A stretch of DNA of 64,000 bases from positions 2,542,001 through 2,606,000 of the forward strand of contig NZ_CP093341.1 in the NCBI RefSeq assembly GCF_022637455.1, read 5' to 3'. The position numbers were made by a program, and so were the translations under genes. Below the pieces are notes generated by a model, which was given only the letters and a program-made list of their open reading frames with translations, was not told the DNA's origin and made no database searches. Position 1 is the first letter of the stretch, and each line of letters opens with the position of its first letter. Positions 1 to 7,967 of this stretch are shown here, piece after piece. This DNA comes from Lysobacter sp. S4-A87. GTDB taxonomy: Bacteria > Pseudomonadota > Gammaproteobacteria > Xanthomonadales > Xanthomonadaceae.

Positions 1-496
1 GCGCCTTCTGGCCCCAGCGGCTCAGCGCCGCGACCAGTTGCGCGTAGTGGGCGCGCTCGTCGGCGCTGTAGTCGCCTTCCTTGCGCAGGTACTGGGTCGC
101 GAACAGGCCCAGGGTCGAGGCGGCCGAGCGCAACTCGGCGCCGGCGCCGGAGAACTGGCGGTTGTAGGTGGTCAGCAACTGCTTCTCCGCACCGGGCGCG
201 GCCAGGGCGGTGATGAAGGCGGGCAGGCGATCGTCGAGCGGCAGCTCGGTCAGCGGCCAGCGCGTGCGGCCCTCGTTCCAGGCCTGGTCGATCCGGGCAT
301 GGAGTGCGGGCGGGACGGAGTGCCGGGACCAGGCAACGAAGTCGTTGCCGCGCAGGTCGGCAATCAACTGCTCGACCGCCTGGGCCGGTTCGGTCGGGGT
401 GGGCGCGGCCACCGGCGCCTGCGTTCGCTCGCAGCCGGTCACCGCCACCGCGGCAACCAGAAGCAGCGCGGCAGTGGCGCGTCGGATCAATGGCAT
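1..496 (-). CDS. Putative lipoprotein, C-terminus cut by window edge
   Basis: Reading leftwards from an ATG at 494-496, the frame stays open to base 1 (at least 165 residues). The N-terminus is a lipoprotein signal: two Arg, a hydrophobic stretch and a lipobox ending VTGC with Cys22. The mature part starts with a Pro/Ala linker and then a helical region without recognisable catalytic motifs. An outer-membrane or periplasmic lipoprotein of unknown role is the most I can say. It is transcribed away from the fibre operon, so the 497-817 gap is a divergent control region. Confidence 0.7.
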   Translation of the reverse strand, partial: MPLIRRATAALLLVAAVAVTGCERTQAPVAAPTPTEPAQAVEQLIADLRGNDFVAWSRHSVPPALHARIDQAWNEGRTRWPLTELPLDDRLPAFITALAAPGAEKQLLTTYNRQFSGAGAELRSAASTLGLFATQYLRKEGDYSADERAHYAQLVAALSRWGQKA

Positions 497-635
497 GCGG
501 TGCGGTTCCCCTGTCGCTGGGTCCGAATCTTGGCCGGGGGCCGGGTCAGGGGCAAGCGACGACGTCCCGAATCCAGATTTCAGCGGGGAATTCTCCTATT
601 CATAAATTATGAGGACACAAGGTGACGCCGATTGT

Positions 636-663
636 CACTTTTGACTCAGCACGCTCAAAAGTG
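636..663. promoter_or_regulatory. Palindrome, candidate upstream activator site
   Basis: CACTTTTGA (636-644) and TCAAAAGTG (655-663) are perfect inverted arms separated by 10 bases. The centre lies about 120 bases upstream of the start site predicted from the sigma-54 element at 744-759. That is where NtrC-class enhancer-binding proteins usually bind. Binding is inference. Confidence 0.45.
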
Positions 664-743
664 TGACTGGAATCTCGTTCAGCTTTGTCGAATCGGGTGG
701 TCTTAACACCGTTTTCACGTCTTCAAGCTGGTTCTGCGACCGT

Positions 744-759
744 TGGCACACTTTCTGCT
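744..759 (+). promoter_or_regulatory. Sigma-54 (RpoN) promoter for the fibre operon
   Basis: The sequence TGGCACACTTTCTGCT matches the -24/-12 consensus TGGCACG-N4-TTGC(A/T). GG (745-746) and GC (757-758) are separated by exactly 10 bases, with two mismatches (G7 to A, first T of TTGC to C). The predicted start near 770 gives a leader of about 48 bases before the ATG at 818. Pilin genes are common RpoN targets in pseudomonads and xanthomonads. Confidence 0.6.
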
Positions 760-817
760 TTCTAGGCACTAACCCGGTATTTCCGCCGGGAAGCAACGCT
801 AGCCCGGAGTTTTCAAA

Positions 818-1423
818 ATGAACAAGTTGCAGTCCCTGTCCGCTGCCGCCCTGCTGGCGGTGCTCCCCTTCGCCGCCAATGCTGAGTCCGATTTCAACAC
901 CAACACCAGCGGCAGCATCACCGCGAGCGCCAAGCTCGACTTCCAGGTGGTGATCCCGCGCGTCCTGTTCCTGCAGGTCGGCACCGGTACCAACCTGGCC
1001 GACAACACGGCCGTCGACATGCTCACCTTCACCGTCCCGGCCGCAAACCTCGGTGCCGGCGGTGCGGGCATTGCCGCGACCGGTGGCACCAGCGGCGCCA
1101 GCGGCGTGGGCGCGACCGTCAAGGGCAACGTCGGCGACATCAAGCTGAACGCCACGACCGTCGGCGCGATGAACAACGGCACTGCCGCTGAGACCCTGTC
1201 CTTCACCCAGATCGCGACCACCACCAGCAACACGTCGCTGCCGGCTCCGGCCCTGGCTGATGGCGCCGGTACCGCAATCACGCTGACCGCCACCAACAAG
1301 GTGGTAAACCAGACCGCGACCTGGACCTACAACTACGCCAACACTGCCTTCGCAGCAGCGGGCTCGTACGGTGGCGCCGGCGTCAACAACGGCCGCGTGA
1401 CCTACACCGCGTCGAACCCGTAA
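818..1423 (+). CDS. Secreted major fibre subunit-like protein
   Basis: This 201-aa protein starts with a clear Sec signal peptide (cleavage near ANA-ES, residue 22). The mature part is rich in Ala, Gly, Thr and Asn, has no Cys, and ends in a beta-strand motif (GRVTYTASNP) shared with the next gene product (GRVTYTLTTP). Those are features of exported pilus or fibre subunits that use donor-strand assembly. First place in the operon, directly behind the sigma-54 promoter and followed by a strong hairpin, suggests this is the abundant structural subunit. I cannot assign a named fimbrial family; spore-coat-U or alternate chaperone-usher subunits are the nearest analogues. Confidence 0.65.
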   Translation: MNKLQSLSAAALLAVLPFAANAESDFNTNTSGSITASAKLDFQVVIPRVLFLQVGTGTNLADNTAVDMLTFTVPAANLGAGGAGIAATGGTSGASGVGATVKGNVGDIKLNATTVGAMNNGTAAETLSFTQIATTTSNTSLPAPALADGAGTAITLTATNKVVNQTATWTYNYANTAFAAAGSYGGAGVNNGRVTYTASNP

Positions 1424-1442
1424 CCGAGCTGATGACTCGCAG

Positions 1443-1465
1443 CCGTGCCGGCATCGCCGGCACGG
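1443..1465 (+). promoter_or_regulatory. Intercistronic hairpin after the first subunit gene
   Basis: A perfect 10-bp stem (1443-1452 with 1456-1465) closes on a 3-base ATC loop, 20 bases past the stop codon at 1421-1423 and 20 bases before the next ATG at 1486. No T-run follows, so it is not a standard intrinsic terminator. It would suit 3'-end stabilisation of the upstream transcript, or partial attenuation, giving more first subunit than downstream products. Confidence 0.55.
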
Positions 1466-1485
1466 TGGACGGGACTGAAACCGCC

Positions 1486-2121
1486 ATGCCGACCTTGATC
1501 CGACTGATTGCCGCGCTGCTGCTTGCCGGGTGGGCCTGCGCAGCGCAGGCCTACGTTGTGAACATCACGCCGCAGAATGGCCGCGCGGCCTACCTGCGCG
1601 TTGGCGATGGCGCCATCACCGGCGGCAACTACAACAACGGCGGTACGCCTGCGGACTTCGGAACGGTCAACGTCGTATCCGTCGCCGTGCCGGCCAACGT
1701 GCTCGGCAACGGCACTTCGCAGCAGATGTCCGGCAACGCCAGTCAGATGAACAGTCACTACGACGGATATCTGTTCTGCAATGCCGGCCAGATCTACGTG
1801 GGCGGCTTCTATCGCCGCAACTCATCGACCGGCGCGGCATCGCTGACCGTCGCGATCACCACGCCGCTTCGGACGCCTTCCGGCGAGACCATTCCGTTCA
1901 CCCAGATCAGCTGGACCACGAGCAGCAACGGGCCCGATGGCGACATCACCGGCGAACCGATCACGGATTCGGCCTTCACCGGCGCAGCGTCGCAGGTCGT
2001 GGCCAGCTTCCCGGCCAACACCTGGCGGGAGACCTGCATGTCGTTCCGTTTCGCCAATGCTGCCATCTATGCGGCCGGAACCTATACCGGTCGTGTCACC
2101 TACACACTGACGACGCCATGA
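1486..2121 (+). CDS. Secreted minor subunit-like protein
   Basis: I chose the ATG at 1486 because it is followed at once by a good signal peptide (about 22 residues, ending CAAQA); an earlier in-frame ATG at 1432 would bury it and lies before the hairpin. The 211-aa product has two Cys in the mature part (contexts YLFCNAG and RETCMSF), possibly a disulfide. Its C-terminal strand, GTYTGRVTYT, matches the end of the first subunit. It overlaps the next gene by ATGA, so the two are translationally coupled. Role as a minor or adaptor subunit is inference. Confidence 0.6.
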   Translation: MPTLIRLIAALLLAGWACAAQAYVVNITPQNGRAAYLRVGDGAITGGNYNNGGTPADFGTVNVVSVAVPANVLGNGTSQQMSGNASQMNSHYDGYLFCNAGQIYVGGFYRRNSSTGAASLTVAITTPLRTPSGETIPFTQISWTTSSNGPDGDITGEPITDSAFTGAASQVVASFPANTWRETCMSFRFANAAIYAAGTYTGRVTYTLTTP

Positions 2122-2582
2122 AGGCCATTCGCTCCAACCTGATGACTGCACTCGCCTGCGCACTGATCGTGCCGGCTGCTTCGGCGGCGACGTATCGCGT
2201 CGATGACAGTGCGAGCGAGGTCATTGGCAATACCGTCCAGATGCGCTGGGACACGCCGACTCCCGAACCAGGGCGCCGGCAGGTGATGTCGGGGGATATC
2301 ACCGTGCTGGTCCGTCTGGATGTGGCGCAGTGGAAGGGGCGCCAGGGGCGCATCTACATGATTCTCCCGGCGCAATCCTTTGGCCAGGTCACGGCCAACT
2401 GGACCACGCGTGGGCGCCTGCTTCCAGGCACGCTTCGTTCGGGCGAGCGCACGCTCGTCCACTCCGGTCCGATCACCGACGATCGAATCGAGGACACCTT
2501 GTACCTGCAGATCGATGCAGACGGTCGCTATCTCACGCGAACCGAGCAACTCAACTTCAGCTTCGAAATAGACGTGGAATGA
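2118..2582 (+). CDS. Small secreted protein of the fibre operon
   Basis: This 154-aa protein has a signal peptide of about 23 residues (ending ASA-AT) and a predominantly beta mature part that ends in an aromatic/hydrophobic strand (NFSFEIDVE). It shares no obvious sequence with the two preceding subunits. The start overlaps the upstream stop (ATGA at 2118-2121), and its own stop overlaps the chaperone start at 2579. It could be a tip, base or terminator subunit; I do not recognise the family. Confidence 0.55.
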   Translation: MKAIRSNLMTALACALIVPAASAATYRVDDSASEVIGNTVQMRWDTPTPEPGRRQVMSGDITVLVRLDVAQWKGRQGRIYMILPAQSFGQVTANWTTRGRLLPGTLRSGERTLVHSGPITDDRIEDTLYLQIDADGRYLTRTEQLNFSFEIDVE

Positions 2583-3418
2583 GCATGACGTTGTCCCGCC
2601 TCAACAAGACACTGCTGCCCGTTGTCGCTGCGTGCGCCCTTCTCGGCATGCACGCGCCGGCGAAGGCGCAAGGCTTCGCCGCGCTGGTTTCACCGCCGCG
2701 GTTCGAAGCCAGCGCGCGCGCCGGCACAACCTATCGCGATGTCGTCGAAATCAACAACGTATCGGGCGAGAGCGCGCACTTCTCGGTTGCGACGGCCGAC
2801 TGGACCCTGAAGCCGGACGGGTCGGTCGACTTCAGCGACGGCCTGGCGCCGAACAGCTGCCGCCCCTGGGTCGGGCTGGAAGCGGCCGACATCACGCTTG
2901 CACCGGCAGGCAAGCGGCGCTATCGCTTCGAAGTTGCCGTTCCGGCCGACGCCCCGACAGGCGAATGCCGGTTCGCCATCATGATTTCCGGCGATCCCCA
3001 GGCGGCCAAGGGATCCGTCGCGGTTCCGGTGGCCGGCAGGATCGGCGTCATCGTCTACCTCGCGACCGGCGATGCGATGCCGAAGCTCGAAATCGTCGAG
3101 CGTGGCGTCAAGAAGGTCGAAGGGCGCGTGCTGCCGGTCGTGCGCGTGCGCAACAACGGCAACGCGCATGGCCGCGTGACGGGGCTGATCGATGGCACCG
3201 ACGCAACCGGCCGACACGCGATCTTTGAACCTGCCAACCTTCCAATCCTGCCCGGCGAGACTCGCGACGTGGCGCTCACGCCGCGCGCCGACGATGACCA
3301 GTCGGCTCCGCCGAAGCTGACCTACCCTGTCCATCTCAAGGGCCGGTTGGAGTCAGGCAAGGAGCGCATGGATATCGACGAGTCGTTCGTCGACATCGAC
3401 TCCACGTTCGCAAAATGA
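2579..3418 (+). CDS. PapD-like periplasmic fimbrial chaperone
   Basis: The 279-aa product has a signal peptide (to about Ala30) and then two immunoglobulin-like halves. The mature start (VSPPRFE, then an NN/ADW region near 59-75) and the even length fit the pilus-assembly chaperone superfamily. Cys94 and Cys130 could form a disulfide in domain 1. Such chaperones hold exported subunits by donor-strand complementation and pass them to an outer-membrane usher. ATG 2579 overlaps the previous stop; a second in-frame ATG at 2585 is possible. The gene overlaps the barrel gene by ATGA (3415-3418). Confidence 0.65.
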   Translation: MSMTLSRLNKTLLPVVAACALLGMHAPAKAQGFAALVSPPRFEASARAGTTYRDVVEINNVSGESAHFSVATADWTLKPDGSVDFSDGLAPNSCRPWVGLEAADITLAPAGKRRYRFEVAVPADAPTGECRFAIMISGDPQAAKGSVAVPVAGRIGVIVYLATGDAMPKLEIVERGVKKVEGRVLPVVRVRNNGNAHGRVTGLIDGTDATGRHAIFEPANLPILPGETRDVALTPRADDDQSAPPKLTYPVHLKGRLESGKERMDIDESFVDIDSTFAK

Positions 3419-5385
3419 CGTCGCGACGTCGCCCGATTCCGCTGGCGCTTGCCGCCGGCGTCGTGGCAGCGCTCGCTGGTGTTTCGGCGTGGGCGCAGGA
3501 AGCGTCGCCCAACTCGCCCACGCCCTATCAGGACAGGATCATATCGAGCAGTCAGCTCGCGCCATTGTCGGAAGACGAGGACGAGCTGACCAACCTGGAC
3601 GGATTGCCGCGTTCGACGTGGTTCCAGCTCGACTACAGTCGCAACTCGCAGGGCGACGAAAGTTTTGAAGAGAAGGGTGTCTCGGGCGGTGGATTCTGGG
3701 AGTCGGCTGCGTACGGCACGTACTCCGTGGACGCGACGATCTTCAGGGACGACGGCGGTATCGCAAGCGACGGTGGCTGGAGTGGCAGCGCTTCGGTGTG
3801 GCAGCGCAACCTGTTCCTCGACGGCGGCTGGCTCGGCAGCAACGGGCTGGGCGTCCTCAACACCCCCACGCTGGGTCTCCAGCGCAGCCAATACCGCTTC
3901 ATCCTGCCTACCGTGGCTTTCGCCGGCGCCAGCACCGACTGGATTGCCCTGGACGGATGGCAGGTGCAGGCAGCCTATGGGCGTGCCGGCAACTTCACCG
4001 GGACAAGAATGCTTGGCTTCGATCTGGCGGACGGCAACGTCGCCAGCTTCGGCGTCCAGCACGACTGGTCGCCGCAGCTCAGTGGCGCAGTGTCGTTCCT
4101 GGGGACCGATGGCCGTCTCGTCCCGGATGAGCAGGGTGACCCGTCGCTGGTACCCGCCGAGACGTATGCCGCTTACGCAGCGACCGCATGGCGCGGAGAG
4201 CGCGACATGGCCCAGCTCAACCTCCTGGCCAGCGACGCTGATGCCGGAAACGCACAAGGCGTGTGGGTCGATGCCAATTCACGTCGCGGCCGCATGAACC
4301 ACAACTACGGCGTGTTCCGTCTCGAGCCTGAACTGTCCTGGGGCGATCTGCCGATCAGCAGCGACGTTGAAGGCGGCTACTACCGCGGCACCTACCAGTA
4401 CGGTCGGTGGATGTGGAGCGGTGGCCTGGACGCCGTCCACTCGATCGACGGAAGCGGCTTCAGTGGCCTGTATGCAACCAACTACGCCCGCTATCAGGTC
4501 AGCACGAACTTCGGCTACGGCGGCAGCCTGAGCCTTTTGCGCGGCCACGATGACCGTTCGCACTCGATGCAGTTCTTCATGGACAACCGCTCGGACGCGG
4601 GCGATACGCGACTGCAGTTCGATCAGGCTGAAAACGAAGGCAACCGCAGCTGGCAGATCAACCTCGATCAGGCCTGGCCCTTGCGCCAGGGCAGTCGCCT
4701 GTCGACCTCGGTCGGATACGGCGCACTGTCCTATGACGACAAGGCCACGACGCGCAGCCTGCTGCTGGCCGCCTACGGCGCGGTAGATCTTGGCGAGCGG
4801 CTCAGCCTCGATGGTTCGGCGCGCTGGGCCGACGCAGATGGTCCGGATGGCTTCCGGGGTCTCGACCTCAATGTTTCACTGAACTGGCGCATTCGACCGC
4901 GCTGGTCCTTGCTTGCCTCGGTCTACCAGAGCGAAGGCTCGCGGATCTCGCCATTCGTGCTCGATCCGCTGGTGCCGGACAACCAGTTCATCAATCAGCC
5001 GCGCGACCGTTCGGTGTTCCTGACATTGCGCTATGACTGGCACGCGGGCAGGTCGCAGAGCGTGCTGGGCGGCCGTCCGGGCGCTGCCGCGGGCGGCTTG
5101 CGCGGCAGCGTGTACCTGGACGACAACGCCGATGGACAACGCTCCGCGTCGGAACTGGCGGCTGCCAACGTGACCGTGCTGCTCGACAACCGTTATGCCG
5201 TGCGCACCGACAGTCGTGGTGAGTTTGAGTTCCCGCGTGTCGCCGCCGGTGCGCACACTGTCACCATCGTGCCAGACAACCTGCCGTTGCCCTGGTCGTT
5301 GGAGGGAGGGGCAGCAAGTCGATCGATCGATGTCACCGTGCGTGGACAGACCCGCGTCGACTTCGGCGCGATCCGTCCCCGCTGA
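3415..5385 (+). CDS. Outer-membrane barrel with SdrD/CNA-B-like tail, usher-like role
   Basis: This 656-aa protein has a signal peptide (to about Ala27), a short acidic linker, a long region of alternating aromatic beta strands (about 60-555), and a C-terminal module (about 562-656) with an acidic YLDDNADGQRS motif followed by VTVLLDN and EFEFPRVAAG, typical of SdrD-B or carboxypeptidase-regulatory beta sandwiches. Classical ushers exceed 800 residues with an N-terminal chaperone-binding domain and a plug; neither is evident here. Its place immediately after the chaperone argues that it exports or anchors the fibre. It may be a reduced or independently evolved usher, or an anchoring porin. 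Confidence 0.55.
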   Translation: MTSRRRPIPLALAAGVVAALAGVSAWAQEASPNSPTPYQDRIISSSQLAPLSEDEDELTNLDGLPRSTWFQLDYSRNSQGDESFEEKGVSGGGFWESAAYGTYSVDATIFRDDGGIASDGGWSGSASVWQRNLFLDGGWLGSNGLGVLNTPTLGLQRSQYRFILPTVAFAGASTDWIALDGWQVQAAYGRAGNFTGTRMLGFDLADGNVASFGVQHDWSPQLSGAVSFLGTDGRLVPDEQGDPSLVPAETYAAYAATAWRGERDMAQLNLLASDADAGNAQGVWVDANSRRGRMNHNYGVFRLEPELSWGDLPISSDVEGGYYRGTYQYGRWMWSGGLDAVHSIDGSGFSGLYATNYARYQVSTNFGYGGSLSLLRGHDDRSHSMQFFMDNRSDAGDTRLQFDQAENEGNRSWQINLDQAWPLRQGSRLSTSVGYGALSYDDKATTRSLLLAAYGAVDLGERLSLDGSARWADADGPDGFRGLDLNVSLNWRIRPRWSLLASVYQSEGSRISPFVLDPLVPDNQFINQPRDRSVFLTLRYDWHAGRSQSVLGGRPGAAAGGLRGSVYLDDNADGQRSASELAAANVTVLLDNRYAVRTDSRGEFEFPRVAAGAHTVTIVPDNLPLPWSLEGGAASRSIDVTVRGQTRVDFGAIRPR

Positions 5386-5409
5386 TCCACGCAGGGCGGC
5401 AACCCAAAA

Positions 5410-5434
5410 GAAAAAGGAGGCCATGGGCCTCCTT
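5410..5434. terminator. Bidirectional intrinsic terminator
   Basis: A 9-bp perfect stem (5414-5422 with 5426-5434) closes on ATG. On the minus strand it is followed by TTTTTCTTTT, an excellent terminator for the leftward phosphatase gene. On the plus strand it lies 29 bases after the barrel gene and is followed by TTCAAAT, weaker but usable. Confidence 0.7.
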
Positions 5435-5610
5435 CAAATCCGGCTTGCACCGGAGGACGTCGAGTTGTGGCATGGCTCCGGCTCGCGCCGGTCGGAGGGC
5501 AGACTAACCGCCCTCCAAACTTAAAGCAACACCTGAAGAAACGCGACGTAACCTATTGATTTAACGTGGCGACCTGGTGCTGCAATGCGCCAGCAACCGG
5601 CCCGACGGCG
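5435..5610. other. Convergent intergenic spacer with a second hairpin
   Basis: Between the terminator and the phosphatase stop lies a 7-bp stem (5494-5500 with 5510-5516) around a 9-base loop, plus a short TCCGG/CCGGA pair near 5440-5455. Nothing reads as a protein gene. A small structured transcript is possible but has no direct support. Confidence 0.3.
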
Positions 5611-6531
5611 TTACGGCGCCACGTCCAGCGCTGCCCGCTTCGCCTCGCGCCGCGCTTCCAGCGACTGCGACCAGTCGTTGTTGAACGTCGCCGGCTCCCA
5701 CGAGCCGTAGCTCGGGTTGGGCAGCATCCACCAGCGTTCGCCGAACCAGTCGCCGTATTCGTCGAGCAACTGCGAGCGACCTTCGCGCGTGTTGGCCACG
5801 ACCTGGACGAAATCGCCCAGCTGGTCGCCGAACTGCATCAGCACGCGGTACTGCTGGCCCGCCAGCTGGCGGCGGCAGTTCTTCTCACTTCCGTTCTGCT
5901 CGCAGCCGTCGACGACGGTGCCCAGGCCGAGGAACACGCTGTCGTCCTTCACCGGCATGCCGACCGCCTTGAGGTTGGCGATGGTCGCGTCCTTCAGGTG
6001 CACGGCGCGGTTGGACAGATACAGGATGGTCACGCCCTTGGCCGCAGCGGCCTTGGCGAACTCGACCACGCCGGGCACCGGCTTGGCCTTCTTCTCGGCG
6101 ACCCACGCATCCCAGCTGACTTCGTCGTAAGCCTTTCCGTCGCGCACCAGGCGCGCCTGGTAGGGCGAGTTGTCGAGCACGGTTTCGTCGACGTCCATGA
6201 TGACCGCCGGCTTCAAACCGGTGGCGGCATTGCCGCGCTCGTCCGGCACCAGTGCGTCCCAGTTCTTCTGCGCCAGCGCAACGGCCAGCTTGTCGGCCGC
6301 GGCCCGGTACACGGTGGTGGCGGCTGCCTGGTACTCGGCCGAGGCCTGCATCCACAGCACGGCATTGAGGTTGTCGTCGGCAGCCACTGCGGCCGGCTTG
6401 GACGTCGCGACAGCGGTGGTCGGCGCCGGAGCGGCTCCCTCGGTCTTGGGCTCGGGCGCGGGCGCGCGCTGGCAGGCGGCCAGCGCGAGTGCGCAGGCGA
6501 GGGCGGACAGGGTGAGGGCGCGCTGGTTCAT
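5611..6531 (-). CDS. Acid phosphatase lipoprotein, e(P4)/HAD class
   Basis: This 306-aa protein has a lipoprotein signal with Cys20 (context LAAC), a Pro/Ala/Thr-rich tether, and a HAD phosphatase core. The nucleophile motif DVDETVLDN is at 113-121; a later LYLSNR supplies motif II. It matches the 5'-nucleotidase lipoprotein e(P4) family, which strips phosphate from nucleotides or NMN at the cell envelope so that nucleosides can be taken up. The start ATG at 6529-6531 is fixed by the signal sequence. Convergent with the fibre operon and followed by the 5410-5434 terminator. Confidence 0.85.
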   Translation of the reverse strand: MNQRALTLSALACALALAACQRAPAPEPKTEGAAPAPTTAVATSKPAAVAADDNLNAVLWMQASAEYQAAATTVYRAAADKLAVALAQKNWDALVPDERGNAATGLKPAVIMDVDETVLDNSPYQARLVRDGKAYDEVSWDAWVAEKKAKPVPGVVEFAKAAAAKGVTILYLSNRAVHLKDATIANLKAVGMPVKDDSVFLGLGTVVDGCEQNGSEKNCRRQLAGQQYRVLMQFGDQLGDFVQVVANTREGRSQLLDEYGDWFGERWWMLPNPSYGSWEPATFNNDWSQSLEARREAKRAALDVAP

Positions 6532-6602
6532 TGCGGTCGCAGGTGTTCTGGTCGGGCGGCGAGTGTAGCCGAGGCCGGCGCAGGCGCCATGACAGGCTGC
6601 CG

Positions 6603-7094
6603 TCAGGGCGTGGCGACCTGCAGCGAGACCTGCTTGCGGCCGTCGGCGACCCATTGCTGCCCCACTTCGCGGAAGCCGAAGCCGGCATGGAAGCGGCGCG
6701 ATGCCTCGTTCGGCGGCCGCGTGTAGAACTCGCACGTCACCGCTTCGACGCCGCCGCCGCGGGCGAAGTCGAACAGGTCGCGGTAAAGCCTGGCGCCCAG
6801 GCCGCGGCCCTGGTGCGATTCGGCGACCACGACGCGATCGATATAGAGGAAACGCGTGTAGCGACCGGCGAACCACATGTAGTTGGGGCTGTCGTACTGC
6901 GCGCCTTCGCGGAAGGCGAGCAGGAAGGCGACGACGCGGTCGCCCTCGCACAGCACGCGGTGATAGGCCGACTGCCCGTCGAGCTGGACCAGACGCGGCG
7001 CATCGAGCGGGCTGAGCATTTCCTCGGAGGCGAGGTTCAACGCCAGGATCGCAGGGTGATCGCCGGCGTGTGCCGGGCGCAGGACGAGGTCCAT
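6603..7094 (-). CDS. GNAT-family N-acetyltransferase
   Basis: The 163-aa product has the GNAT acetyl-CoA motif A (RVVVAESHQGRGLGARLY, with Q/R-x-x-G-x-G as QGRGLG) and the following FYTRPPNEASRRFH region ending in GFREVGQQW. The start chosen is the ATG at 7092-7094 (MDLVLRPA); the frame is open further upstream but looks non-coding there. Substrate cannot be told from sequence; these enzymes acetylate amines or protein N-termini in the cytoplasm. It lies 71 bases upstream of the phosphatase gene and may be cotranscribed. Confidence 0.8.
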   Translation of the reverse strand: MDLVLRPAHAGDHPAILALNLASEEMLSPLDAPRLVQLDGQSAYHRVLCEGDRVVAFLLAFREGAQYDSPNYMWFAGRYTRFLYIDRVVVAESHQGRGLGARLYRDLFDFARGGGVEAVTCEFYTRPPNEASRRFHAGFGFREVGQQWVADGRKQVSLQVATP

Positions 7095-7207
7095 GTAGTG
7101 GTTCGCAGGGCGGGCCCTCCATCGTGCCGCAGCGACCGTCGCCGAGGGAAGGCCGGCTTGAACGCGCCCCCGCATGCAGGTGGCGTCGGTGATGCGCATC
7201 GTGGCAG

Positions 7208-7459
7208 TCAGTCGCTGCCGCCGTCGCTGCTGCAGTCGCCACCGTCCGAACCGGTGTCCGAATCTGGGTCCGAGTCCGAATCGCACGACGCTTCGCGCTC
7301 GTCCTCCGGGCTGCAACTGCCGCCATCGGAAGTCAGGGGCGTCTGGTAACCCGCATCCCAGCCGCCGTCATTGCCGGACGACGTCCAGCGCCTGGAGGCG
7401 CGAACCAGCCACGCCAGCATAAGCAGGAACACGACGACTACTGCGAGCGTCGACAGCAT
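7208..7459 (-). CDS. Small single-pass membrane protein with acidic tail
   Basis: The 83-aa protein begins with one transmembrane helix (LSTLAVVVVFLLMLAWLV), then basic residues and a low-complexity tail rich in Asp, Ser and Gly with three Cys. The ATG at 7457-7459 is chosen because the helix follows directly; an upstream in-frame ATG at 7526-7528 is less likely. No known domain. The basic residues after the helix suggest an N-out or tail-in-cytoplasm topology, but this is uncertain. Confidence 0.5.
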   Translation of the reverse strand: MLSTLAVVVVFLLMLAWLVRASRRWTSSGNDGGWDAGYQTPLTSDGGSCSPEDEREASCDSDSDPDSDTGSDGGDCSSDGGSD

Positions 7460-7560
7460 GGGCGTCCCCGGTCTCTGGTTCCCGGCCCCATCACCGGGCC
7501 CGATGGCGCCGATGCTACGCGCCTGCACTCCCTCCGCGTCAACGCCGCAGGGCGGCAGGC

Positions 7561-7959
7561 TCAGGGTGCTTCGTACAGTTCGATCGGCAGTTCGTCCGGA
7601 TCGGCGAAGAAGGTGAATCGCCGACCGGTGTACTCGTCAATGCGTATCGGCTCCACGGCGATGCCCTGTGCCTGCAGCTCCTCGGCGGCGGCAGCGACAT
7701 CGGCCACCTCGAAGGCGAGATGGCGCAGGCCGCGGGCCTCGGGGTAGGACGGTCGCGGCGGCGGCGAAGGAAAGGAGAACAGTTCGAGCTGGCCGCCATC
7801 GGGCAGGGCCAGGTCGAGCTTCCACGAGTCGCGCGCGTGGCGATGCACTTCGGCCAGCACGCGCAGACCGAGCACCTGGGTATAGAAGTGCCTGGAGCGC
7901 GTGTAGTCGGCGCAGATGATGGCGACGTGGTGGATTCGTTGCAGCTGCATGGGGTGCAT
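7561..7959 (-). CDS. VOC-fold protein, YaeR/GloA2-like glyoxalase relative
   Basis: This 132-aa protein has the vicinal-oxygen-chelate layout: QRIHHVAIICADYTRSRHFYTQVLGLRV at the start and GLRHLAFEVADV in the second beta-alpha-beta-beta unit, ending DPDELPIELYEAP with the final Glu ligand. Metal ligands His, Glu, His and Glu appear to be in place. It resembles SMU1112c/YaeR proteins, glyoxalase-I relatives of uncertain substrate. ATG 7959 has a GAAG six bases upstream; ATG 7950 is an alternative. A methylglyoxal synthase gene lies about 3.4 kb away, though no functional link is shown. Confidence 0.75.
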   Translation of the reverse strand: MHPMQLQRIHHVAIICADYTRSRHFYTQVLGLRVLAEVHRHARDSWKLDLALPDGGQLELFSFPSPPPRPSYPEARGLRHLAFEVADVAAAAEELQAQGIAVEPIRIDEYTGRRFTFFADPDELPIELYEAP

Positions 7960-7967
7960 GGAGTGCT

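Larger units (their letters stand above)
497..817. promoter_or_regulatory. Divergent intergenic region upstream of the fibre operon
   Basis: This 321-base gap separates the leftward lipoprotein gene from the rightward subunit gene. It is more AT-rich than its surroundings. It holds a 9-bp palindromic arm pair at 636-663 and a sigma-54-type promoter at 744-759, listed separately. A GGAG ribosome-binding site lies just before the ATG at 818. I see no convincing small gene here. Confidence 0.6.

Noticed and set aside
5435-5610. Possible structured small RNA after the fibre operon
   Set aside because: Two hairpins are present, but they are explained as terminators of the convergent genes; no promoter supports an independent transcript.
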